A stretch of DNA of 5,049 nucleotides from CAJBIL01 sp049295655 (GTDB taxonomy: Bacteria; Pseudomonadota; Gammaproteobacteria; Burkholderiales; Rhodocyclaceae): contig JBAQRB010000292.1 in NCBI GenBank assembly GCA_049295655.1, positions 1-5,049 on the forward strand, written 5' to 3'. Each line of letters starts with the position of its first letter. Within the stretch, counting starts at the first letter, position 1. Under the pieces are notes generated by a model. The model saw nothing but the letters and a program-made list of their open reading frames with translations. It made no database searches and was not told where the DNA came from. This document shows, in pieces, positions 1 through 5,049 of this stretch. Made by a program: the position numbers and the translations under genes.

Positions 1-1
1 C

Positions 2-163
2 TTCCACAGCGCGCCCTCCTTCCTGGGCGCGGATTCGCTCTCGTTTGCAGACAAGCACGCCATCGCGCATGCCATGCTGGCCATCACTGCCGGCCTGCCT
101 CCGGAGACGGAAGAAAACTTCCTCTCCTGGCTGCGCCGGCCGGTACCGGCGGGCAGTACGTGA
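2..163 (+). pseudogene. Fragment of probable FAD-dependent desaturase (HpnE-like), cut at both ends
   Basis: Frame 2 reads as 53 residues and then TGA at 161-163. It contains the stretches SAPSFLGADSLSFADKHAIA and ENFLSWLRR. From memory of the family, this resembles the segment of hydroxysqualene/phytoene-type FAD desaturases (HpnE, amine-oxidase superfamily) with the pattern 'APSFL..-LSLADK-AIAR.ML-...-FLDWLRR', which in intact proteins continues with HGQT..AI.RFW. Here the similarity stops right after WLRR (about base 139), and the remaining PVPAGST looks like out-of-frame reading of the next gene. The fragment has no FAD-binding N-terminus and no C-terminal half, so it cannot be functional as seen. 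The alternative is that frame 1, open across the same bases, is the true linker of the SPOR protein. That frame is rich in Cys, His and Arg (for example CRQARHRACHAGHHC), which is unlike normal Ala/Pro/Lys SPOR linkers. Family assignment is moderate and was made without a search. Confidence 0.42.
139..150. repeat. 12-bp perfect palindrome at the desaturase/SPOR join
   Basis: GCCGGTACCGGC equals its own reverse complement and is centred between bases 144 and 145. It lies where desaturase-like coding ends in frame 2 and SPOR-like coding begins in frame 1. A short GC-rich palindrome at a join fits template switching or fold-back, but in GC-rich DNA it may also be chance. Confidence 0.4.
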
Positions 164-378
164 TCCTGATCGGCGCTTTCGCCAATACGGGCAACGTCAA
201 GCTGCTGCAGGGCAAGATCGGCGAACTGGGCGTCAAGACCTACACCGAGCCGCTCGACTCGCCGCAAGGCAAGAAAACACGTTTGCGCGCCGGCCCGTTC
301 CCGAATCGCGACGCAGCCGACAAGGCGCTTGACCGGATGAAGCGGATCGGCGTCAGCGGAGTCGTTGCGGCCAAATAA
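142..378 (+). CDS. SPOR-domain cell-division protein (DedD-like), C-terminal part only
   Basis: The frame ends at TAA 376-378 and reads from GQYVILIGAFANTGNVKLLQ through TYTEPLDSPQGKKTRLRAGPF to VSGVVAAK. This is a complete SPOR domain of about 70 residues. The early 'GQYV-LGAF' beta strand, the 'KTRLRAGPF' strand with its near-invariant GPF, and the final 'GV-GVV' strand are all visible. SPOR domains bind glycan strands stripped of stem peptides at the division septum; DedD, the E. coli relative next to cvpA, is an inner-membrane divisome protein. The usual N-terminal transmembrane helix and Ala/Pro/Lys linker are missing. The frame stays open to base 1, but I see no SPOR-protein character upstream of about 142. 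GTG at 160-162 is the only ATG/GTG/TTG start in this frame before the domain. It would give a 72-residue product with no membrane anchor and no clear ribosome binding site. I read the gene as 5'-truncated by the join near 140. The stop overlaps the cvpA start by one base. Confidence 0.8.
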   Translation, partial: GTGGQYVILIGAFANTGNVKLLQGKIGELGVKTYTEPLDSPQGKKTRLRAGPFPNRDAADKALDRMKRIGVSGVVAAK

Positions 379-869
379 TGACGGCTTTCGATTACGTCGT
401 TATCGGGATTGTCGCGGTATCGCTGGCGCTCGGCTTGTGGCGCGGCGTGGTCGGCGAAATCATCGCCCTGGTGGCGTGGGTGCTGGCCTTCTTTGCCGCG
501 CAGCTGTTTGGTTCGGAGGTCGCGCAGGCGCTCTTCACCGGCATCGCCGATTCGGCATTGCGCATCGTTGCCGGCTGGGCGGCTGTCTTTATCGCGGTAC
601 TGGTGCTGATGGCGCTGCTGCGCCTCGCGGTACGCGGCTTGCTGAAGGCGCTGGGATTGACGCTGACCGATCGCCTGCTTGGCGTGATTTTCGGTCTGGC
701 GCGCGGTTTGGTGATTGTCCTGGTGCTCATCGCGGTCGGCGGAATGACCGCGCTGCCCAGGGAAAAGTGGTGGAGCGAAGCGCAGTTCTCTGCGCCGCTC
801 GAAACAGCGGTGGTGGCCAGCAAGCCCTGGCTGCCGTCGGAAGTGGCTAAACGGATTCGATTCAGGTAG
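378..869 (+). CDS. cvpA: CvpA family inner-membrane protein
   Basis: This 163-residue protein matches the usual CvpA length (about 160). Four hydrophobic segments are visible at roughly residues 6-21, 28-45, 62-85 and 100-122, so it is an inner-membrane protein. Typical CvpA marks are Asp5 in the first segment, the 'LWRGVVGE' turn at 20-27 and 'DRLLGVIFGLARG' at 98-110. A short hydrophilic tail follows (WW at 131-132, ending RIRFR). In E. coli CvpA was named for its need in colicin V production, and later work links it to envelope stress and bile tolerance; its molecular function is not settled. The start ATG overlaps the preceding stop in TAATG. No good Shine-Dalgarno lies at normal spacing, since GGAG at 358-361 is too far away, so translation is probably coupled to the SPOR gene. 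It ends 9 bases before purF, as in the enterobacterial cvpA-purF operon. Confidence 0.93.
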   Translation: MTAFDYVVIGIVAVSLALGLWRGVVGEIIALVAWVLAFFAAQLFGSEVAQALFTGIADSALRIVAGWAAVFIAVLVLMALLRLAVRGLLKALGLTLTDRLLGVIFGLARGLVIVLVLIAVGGMTALPREKWWSEAQFSAPLETAVVASKPWLPSEVAKRIRFR

Positions 870-873
870 GAAG
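868..873 (+). promoter_or_regulatory. Shine-Dalgarno site of purF
   Basis: AGGAAG lies 5 bases before the purF ATG at 879 and overlaps the cvpA stop codon (TAG 867-869). It supports the start that places the catalytic Cys directly after Met. Confidence 0.7.
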
Positions 874-878
874 AAACT

Positions 879-2408
879 ATGTGCGGGATTCTCGGGGTTG
901 TCGCGACCACGCCGGTTAACCAGTTGCTGTACGACGGTCTGATGGTGCTCCAGCATCGCGGCCAGGATGCCGCGGGCATCGCCACGGCCGAAGGCGATAC
1001 CTTCCACATGCACAAGGGGCCGGGGCTGGTGCGCGACGTTTTCCGCACGCGCAACATGCGCGCGCTGCCCGGCAACATGGGAATCGCGCACTGCCGCTAT
1101 CCGACCGCCGGCTCGTCGTCCGATTCGGCCGAGTCGCAGCCGTTCTACGTCAATTCGCCGTTCGGCCTCGTTCTCGGGCACAACGGCAACCTGACCAATA
1201 CCGAACAGTTGAAGGAAGAGATGTTCCGCCAGGACCTGCGGCACATCAATACCAACTCGGATTCCGAGGTGCTGCTCAACGTCCTGGCGCACGAGCTGCA
1301 GGCGTCGGCCAAGGGCTTCCAGCTCGACCTCGACACGATTTTCGCCGCGGTGGCCGGCGTGCATCGGCGCTGCCAGGGCGCCTACGCGGTGGTCGTCATG
1401 ATCTCGGGTTACGGCATGCTCGCCTTCCGCGACCCCTACGGCATCCGTCCGCTGGTGATCGGCACCAACGAGACGCCCGAGGGGACCGAGTATCTGCTGG
1501 CTTCCGAGTCGGTGGCGCTCGATACGCTCGGTTTCCAGGTGATGCGCGACGTCGAGCCCGGCGAAGCGATTTTCATCGACCTGCAGCACCGCATGCACCA
1601 CCGCCAGTGCGCCAAGAATCCGCAGTACGCGCCGTGCATCTTCGAGTACGTCTATCTCGCCCGTCCCGATTCGGTGATCGACGGCGTTTCGGTCTATGAA
1701 ACCCGCCTGCGCATGGGCGAGCACCTGGCCGACAAGGTCATCCAGAAGATTCCGGTCGGCGAAATCGACGTCGTCATTCCGATTCCCGATTCGAGCCGGC
1801 CGTCGGCGATGCAGCTGGCGCAGCGCCTCGGCATTCCGTACCGCGAGGGTTTCGTCAAGAACCGCTACATCGGCCGCACCTTCATCATGCCGGGGCAGGC
1901 CGCGCGCCGCAAATCGGTTCGCCAGAAGCTCAATACCGTGGCGCAGGAGTTCAAGGGCAAGCGCGTGCTGCTGGTCGACGATTCGATCGTCCGCGGCACG
2001 ACCAGACGCGAGATCGTCGACATGGCGCGTGCCGCCGGCGCGCTCAAGGTCTACTTCGCCTCGGCGGCGCCCCCGGTGCGTTTCCCGAACGTCTACGGCA
2101 TCGACATGCCGACGCGCAGCGAGCTGATCGCCACCGGCCGCAGCGACGACGAGATCGCCCGCGAAATCGGCGCCGATGCCCTCGTCTATCAGGACCTCGA
2201 CGCACTGAAGGCGTCGATCAGCGAACTGAAGCCGGCGCTTTCCCGTTTCGACACCTCGTGCTTCGACGGCCTCTACGTCACCGGCGACATCACGCCAGCC
2301 TACCTCGACGCAATCGAGCAGGCGCGCGAAGGGAAAATCGCTGCTGCCGCCAGCGAGGAAGGCCGCACGTCGCAGCAGATGCACCTGAACCTGACGACGG
2401 CCGACTGA
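879..2408 (+). CDS. purF: Amidophosphoribosyltransferase (glutamine PRPP amidotransferase)
   Basis: PurF catalyses the first committed step of de novo purine synthesis in the cytosol: PRPP + glutamine + water to 5-phosphoribosylamine + glutamate + pyrophosphate. The protein has 509 residues (E. coli: 505) and aligns along its length with the E. coli enzyme. The N-terminal class II (Ntn) glutaminase domain begins MCGILGVV, so Cys2 becomes the nucleophile once Met is removed. There is no propeptide of the kind found in Bacillus-type PurF. Other glutaminase marks are QHRGQDAAGI (about 26-35), CRYPTAGSSS with Arg73, and GHNGNLTN at 100-107. The C-terminal phosphoribosyltransferase domain has PCIFEYVYLARPDS, GFVKNRYIGRTFIMPGQ, the PRPP-binding loop VLLVDDSIVRGTT at 363-375 (Asp367, Asp368) and FPNVYGIDMP. 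The tail SCFDGLYVTGDI is of the E. coli type and lacks the paired Cys of iron-sulfur PurF proteins. No PurR-type operator was recognised in the short upstream gap. It lies between cvpA and metZ, probably in one transcript. Confidence 0.98.
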   Translation: MCGILGVVATTPVNQLLYDGLMVLQHRGQDAAGIATAEGDTFHMHKGPGLVRDVFRTRNMRALPGNMGIAHCRYPTAGSSSDSAESQPFYVNSPFGLVLGHNGNLTNTEQLKEEMFRQDLRHINTNSDSEVLLNVLAHELQASAKGFQLDLDTIFAAVAGVHRRCQGAYAVVVMISGYGMLAFRDPYGIRPLVIGTNETPEGTEYLLASESVALDTLGFQVMRDVEPGEAIFIDLQHRMHHRQCAKNPQYAPCIFEYVYLARPDSVIDGVSVYETRLRMGEHLADKVIQKIPVGEIDVVIPIPDSSRPSAMQLAQRLGIPYREGFVKNRYIGRTFIMPGQAARRKSVRQKLNTVAQEFKGKRVLLVDDSIVRGTTRREIVDMARAAGALKVYFASAAPPVRFPNVYGIDMPTRSELIATGRSDDEIAREIGADALVYQDLDALKASISELKPALSRFDTSCFDGLYVTGDITPAYLDAIEQAREGKIAAAASEEGRTSQQMHLNLTTAD

Positions 2409-2411
2409 TTC

Positions 2412-3587
2412 ATGGATCACAGTTACCGTCTCGAAACCCTGGCCGTTCGCGCCGGCCAGGAACGCAGCCAGTTCAACGAACACGGCGAAGCGCTCTACCT
2501 GACTTCGAGCTTCGTCTTCGACAGCGCCGCGCAGGCGGCGGCGCGCTTTTCCGGCGAAGAAGAGGGCAACGTCTACTCGCGCTTCACCAATCCGACGGTC
2601 ACCGTCTTCCAGGAGCGGCTCGCCGCCCTCGAGGGCGCCGAGGCCTGCGTCGCGACTTCTTCGGGAATGTCGGCGATCCTGTCCTTGGTGATGGGGCTGT
2701 GCAGCGCCGGCGACCATATCGTCGCATCGACCGGCATGTTCGGCGCGACGCAGCAGCTGCTCGGCAACATCATGACGCGCTTCGGCGTGCGAACGACCTT
2801 CGTTGCGCAGACCGACGTCGCGGCGTGGGCAGCGGCGATCGAGCCGGCGACGAAGCTCTTCTTCCTCGAAACGCCGTCCAATCCGCTCACCGAGATCGCC
2901 GACATCGCCGCGCTGGTCGCCATCGCGCACGCGCGCGGCGTTCTCGTCGCCGTCGACAATTGTTTCTGCACGCCGATCCTGCAGCGCCCGCTCGACCTTG
3001 GTGCCGACCTCGTCGTCCATTCGGCGACCAAGTACCTCGACGGCCAGGGGCGCGTGCTCGGCGGCGCCGTCGCCGGCCCGAAGAAGCTGACCGACGAAGT
3101 GCTCAAGTTCCTGCGCACCGCCGGGCCGACGCTCTCGGCGTTCAACGCCTGGGTGCTGCTCAAGGGCCTCGAGACGCTGAAGATCCGCATGGAAGCGCAG
3201 TCGGCCAGCGCGCTCGAACTGGCGTGCTGGCTCGAGGCGCACCCGAAGGTGGCGCGCGTCTATTACCCTGGGCTGCCGTCGCATCCGCAGTACGCGCTGG
3301 CGCAGCGCCAGCAGGCGAGCGGCGGCGGCATCGTCTCGTTCGAGGTCAAGGGCGCGCGCAGCGAAGCCTGGCAGGTGGTCGATGCCTGCCGCCTGCTGTC
3401 GATCACCGCCAACCTCGGCGACACGAAGACGACGCTGACCCATCCGGCCTCGACCACGCACGGCCGCATCTCACCCGAACAGCGCGCTGCGGCGGGGATC
3501 AGCGAAGCGCTGCTGCGCGTCGCCGTCGGCCTCGAGGCGGTGGCCGACCTGCAGGACGACCTCGAGCGCGGTCTGGCCCTGATCTAG
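2412..3587 (+). CDS. metZ: O-succinylhomoserine sulfhydrylase
   Basis: This is a PLP enzyme of the Cys/Met metabolism (trans-sulfuration) family, 391 residues, the normal size. MetZ converts O-succinyl-L-homoserine and sulfide to homocysteine and succinate, bypassing cystathionine in methionine synthesis. Visible marks are YSRFTNPT at 55-62 (Tyr and Arg that reach PLP of the partner subunit), the phosphate-binding SSGM at 83-86, ETPSNP at 153-158, VDN with Asp182 opposite the pyridine nitrogen, and SATKYLDGQGRVLGG with Lys207 as the Schiff-base lysine. LGDTKTTLTHPASTTH (335-350) is the substrate-carboxylate region. 'KYLDGQGRVLGGAV' and MFGATQQL, with Phe where MetB/MetC enzymes usually carry Tyr, favour MetZ over cystathionine gamma-synthase. 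O-acetylhomoserine sulfhydrylase is the next alternative, but those proteins are usually longer (about 430). The ATG is 3 bases after the purF stop with no clear Shine-Dalgarno, so translational coupling is likely. This downstream position matches the pseudomonad purF-metZ arrangement. Confidence 0.93.
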   Translation: MDHSYRLETLAVRAGQERSQFNEHGEALYLTSSFVFDSAAQAAARFSGEEEGNVYSRFTNPTVTVFQERLAALEGAEACVATSSGMSAILSLVMGLCSAGDHIVASTGMFGATQQLLGNIMTRFGVRTTFVAQTDVAAWAAAIEPATKLFFLETPSNPLTEIADIAALVAIAHARGVLVAVDNCFCTPILQRPLDLGADLVVHSATKYLDGQGRVLGGAVAGPKKLTDEVLKFLRTAGPTLSAFNAWVLLKGLETLKIRMEAQSASALELACWLEAHPKVARVYYPGLPSHPQYALAQRQQASGGGIVSFEVKGARSEAWQVVDACRLLSITANLGDTKTTLTHPASTTHGRISPEQRAAAGISEALLRVAVGLEAVADLQDDLERGLALI

Positions 3588-3592
3588 TTTTT

Positions 3593-3638
3593 CGACGCCG
3601 CTTTGCCGGATCGCGCAATCGCCGATCCGGCAGCGTCG
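3593..3638 (+). terminator. Bulged inverted repeat after metZ, possible transcript end
   Basis: TGCCGGATCG at 3604-3613 pairs perfectly with CGATCCGGCA at 3623-3632 around a 9-base loop. Outside it, CGACGC at 3593-3598 pairs with GCGTCG at 3633-3638, leaving a 5-base bulge (3599-3603) on the left arm only. That makes 16 base pairs of mostly G-C stem, starting 5 bases after the metZ stop. No T-run follows the right arm (the only one, TTTTT at 3588-3592, precedes the left arm), so it is not a classic intrinsic terminator. It may stabilise the 3' end of the metZ transcript, act with Rho, be a dispersed REP-like palindrome, or serve as a protein-binding site at the rhlE promoter, which it abuts. 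Confidence 0.45.
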
Positions 3639-3643
3639 CGCTG

Positions 3644-3652
3644 TGCTAGAAT
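3644..3652 (+). promoter_or_regulatory. Probable sigma-70 extended -10 promoter for rhlE
   Basis: TGCTAGAAT carries the TGn extension plus TAGAAT, a 5-of-6 match to TATAAT. At 16-18 bases upstream I see no good -35 hexamer (GATCCG at 17), which is tolerable for an extended -10 promoter. That missing -35 region lies inside the right arm of the hairpin ending at 3638. Transcription would start near 3659 and give a leader of about 160 bases. Seen by eye only. Confidence 0.5.
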
Positions 3653-3658
3653 GCCGCC

Positions 3659-3821
3659 TCCTCGTGACGCCATTCATCAGTCTTGGCGTCCGTCCGATGT
3701 GGCCCGGCATTCTCGCCGCGCCCGACTCACAATCCCTGAGTGTTGCCCAGACTGGTTCGTGCATTGGTGGCTGCCCCCGTGGCTGGCCCGCACGCATGGC
3801 AAACACCTGGAGTTCTCCCGC
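3659..3821 (+). other. Predicted rhlE leader (5' untranslated region)
   Basis: This non-coding stretch lies between the predicted start site and the rhlE ATG. Two small stem-loops are visible: GACGCCA 3666-3672 with TGGCGTC 3684-3690 (7 bp, 11-base loop), and ACTCA 3725-3729 with TGAGT 3737-3741 (5 bp, 7-base loop). The word GTGGCTG occurs twice, at 3765-3771 and 3779-3785. I recognise no known riboswitch and no credible small gene. A regulatory role is only a possibility. Long leaders are known to mediate control of some cold-inducible DEAD-box helicase genes, but nothing here proves it. Confidence 0.3.
3809..3812 (+). promoter_or_regulatory. Shine-Dalgarno site of rhlE
   Basis: GGAG lies 9 bases before the ATG at 3822 and fixes that start. 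CTCC at 3815-3818 follows closely, but the loop would be too tight for more than about 3 pairs, so strong sequestration of the site is unlikely. Confidence 0.6.
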
Positions 3822-5049
3822 ATGAAATTTACCGAACTGGGTCTCGCACCCGAGATCCTCCGTTCCATTGCCGATCAAGGCTACGAAACCCCCACCCCGA
3901 TCCAGGCGCAGGCGATTCCGGTCGTCCTCTCCGGGCGCGACCTGATGGCCTGCGCGCAGACCGGCACCGGCAAGACCGCCGGCTTCACGCTGCCGATCCT
4001 GCATCGCCTGGCCGCCAGTCGTGCCGCCGGAAGCGGGCCGCGCAAGATCCGCGCATTGATCCTGACGCCGACGCGCGAACTCGCCGCGCAGGTCGAGGAG
4101 AGCGTGCGCACCTACGGCGCGCACCTGCCGCTCAAGTCGCTGGTCATGTTCGGCGGCGTCGGCATGAATCCGCAGATCTCGGCGCTGAAAAGCGGCATCG
4201 ACATCCTGGTCGCCACGCCGGGCCGCCTGCTCGACCATTGCCAGCAGCGCAACGTCGATCTGTCGTCGGTCGAGGTGCTGGTGCTCGACGAAGCCGACCG
4301 CATGCTCGACATGGGCTTCATCCACGACATCAAGCGCGTCATCGCGCTGCTGCCGAAAAAGCGGCAGAGCCTGCTCTTCTCGGCGACCTTCTCCGACGAG
4401 ATCAAGGCGCTGGCCAGCACCTTCCTGGTCAAGCCGGAATACGTCGAGTCCGAGCGCCGCAACACCGCGTCCGAACTCGTCACGCAGCGCGTCTACAAGG
4501 TCGACCGCGAGCGCAAGCGCGACCTGCTGGTCGAGCTGATCCGCGAAAAGAGCTGGTACCAGGTGCTGGTGTTCACGCGCACCAAGTGGGGCGCCAACGG
4601 GCTCGCCGACAAGCTGCTGAAGGCCGGCATCGAGGCCGACGCGATCCACGGCAACAAGAGCCAGAACGCACGCACGCGGGCGCTCGCCAATTTCAAGAGC
4701 GGCAAGCTGCACGTGCTGGTCGCGACCGACATCGCGGCGCGCGGCATCGACATCAACGAACTGCCGCACGTGGTGAACTTCGAACTGCCCAACGTCGCCG
4801 AAGACTACGTGCACCGCATCGGCCGCACCGGCCGCGCCGGTACGGCTGGCGAGGCGATCTCGCTGGTCTGCGTCGACGAACACAAGCTCCTGCACGACAT
4901 CGAGCGCCTGCTCAAGGTGCAGATCGAAACGCTGGTCTATCCCGGCTATGAGCCCGATCCGAGCATCCGCGCCGAACCGATCGAGAATGGCCGCAACAAG
5001 GGGCGGCAGGGCAAGCCGGGCGGGCAACGCAGCGGCAATCGCAGTGCAC
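3822..5049 (+). CDS. rhlE: ATP-dependent DEAD-box RNA helicase RhlE, C-terminus beyond the window
   Basis: RhlE-type helicases use ATP to open short RNA duplexes and act in ribosome assembly and RNA turnover in the cytosol. The window shows 409 codons with no stop. Motifs are complete and in order: Q-motif with Phe3 and YETPTPIQ (21-28), Walker A AQTGTGKT at 45-52, PTRELA at 83-88, GG at 111-112, TPGR at 132-135, DEAD at 156-159, SAT at 187-189, VFTRTK in the second RecA domain, ATDIAARGID at 301-310 and HRIGRTGR at 331-338. After about residue 372 the sequence turns into a basic Gly/Arg/Asn/Gln tail (NKGRQGKPGGQRSGNRS), typical of RhlE and likely an RNA-binding extension; it is cut by the window edge. 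The N-terminus MKFTELGLAPEILRSIADQG is RhlE-like rather than SrmB-, DbpA- or CsdA-like. The start has GGAG 9 bases upstream. Its promoter and the hairpin after metZ suggest a unit separate from purF-metZ. Confidence 0.94.
   Translation, partial: MKFTELGLAPEILRSIADQGYETPTPIQAQAIPVVLSGRDLMACAQTGTGKTAGFTLPILHRLAASRAAGSGPRKIRALILTPTRELAAQVEESVRTYGAHLPLKSLVMFGGVGMNPQISALKSGIDILVATPGRLLDHCQQRNVDLSSVEVLVLDEADRMLDMGFIHDIKRVIALLPKKRQSLLFSATFSDEIKALASTFLVKPEYVESERRNTASELVTQRVYKVDRERKRDLLVELIREKSWYQVLVFTRTKWGANGLADKLLKAGIEADAIHGNKSQNARTRALANFKSGKLHVLVATDIAARGIDINELPHVVNFELPNVAEDYVHRIGRTGRAGTAGEAISLVCVDEHKLLHDIERLLKVQIETLVYPGYEPDPSIRAEPIENGRNKGRQGKPGGQRSGNRSA

Noticed and set aside
870..878. Search for a PurR-type operator or SAM/purine riboswitch near purF and metZ
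   Set aside because: The gaps are 9 and 3 bases, too short for either, and no matching motif was seen. Any such control would have to lie upstream of this window.
240..3461. A 1073-codon open frame on the minus strand spanning cvpA, purF and metZ
   Set aside because: Its Arg/Ala/Asp/Glu/Gly-rich translation shows no recognisable domain, and it runs antisense to three well-identified genes. Long stop-free antisense frames are expected from GC-rich codon use.
3542..3592. Possible terminator: GGCCGACC (3542-3549) pairing with GGTC-GGCC (3570-3578) and TTTTT at 3588-3592
   Set aside because: The stem has a bulge and a 20-base loop, lies within metZ coding sequence and is separated from a short T-run by 9 bases, so it is a poor match to an intrinsic terminator.
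2258..3649. A 463-codon plus-strand open frame overlapping purF and metZ
   Set aside because: It is an Arg-rich out-of-frame shadow of metZ, whose own frame carries all catalytic motifs.
3643..3825. A 60-codon plus-strand open frame in the metZ-rhlE gap
   Set aside because: It would start with GTG inside the predicted -10 region, has no ribosome binding site, overlaps the rhlE start and resembles no known small protein.
3471..5027. A 518-codon open frame on the minus strand opposite rhlE
   Set aside because: Same reason: a compositional shadow of a clear DEAD-box helicase gene, with no domain recognised.

Overview
The window is GC-rich and densely coded, with all supported genes on the + strand. 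It reads as ordinary core metabolism of a proteobacterium. The gene order SPOR-domain protein, cvpA, purF, metZ is known from pseudomonads (Pseudomonas aeruginosa has folC-SPOR-cvpA-purF-metZ) and from many Betaproteobacteria. The protein sequences and the neighbouring rhlE suggest a betaproteobacterium, perhaps of the Rhodocyclales, but that placement is inference.

Layout. Bases 1-163 hold a short fragment whose best reading frame resembles part of an FAD-dependent squalene/phytoene-type desaturase (HpnE-like). The fragment breaks off near base 140. The sequence then continues, in a different frame, as the C-terminal peptidoglycan-binding SPOR domain of a DedD-like protein (to 378). From there a tight gene cluster runs: cvpA (378-869, overlapping the SPOR stop in TAATG), purF (879-2408) and metZ (2412-3587, 3 bases after purF). 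A 234-base gap follows, with a strong bulged hairpin, an extended -10 promoter and a leader of about 160 bases. The gap leads into rhlE, a DEAD-box RNA helicase that starts at 3822 and runs off the right edge.

How the genes fit together. PurF makes the first committed intermediate of purine synthesis. MetZ makes homocysteine by direct sulfhydrylation of O-succinylhomoserine. CvpA and the SPOR protein are envelope proteins that travel with purF in many proteobacteria. Spacing and overlaps suggest that SPOR-cvpA-purF-metZ is one transcript and that rhlE is a separate unit with its own promoter.

I found no mobile element, CRISPR array, tRNA, rRNA or novel defence-type system. The point most worth checking is the broken join at about 125-150, which is either a genomic rearrangement or an assembly chimera. 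The second is the hairpin-plus-promoter arrangement between metZ and rhlE.
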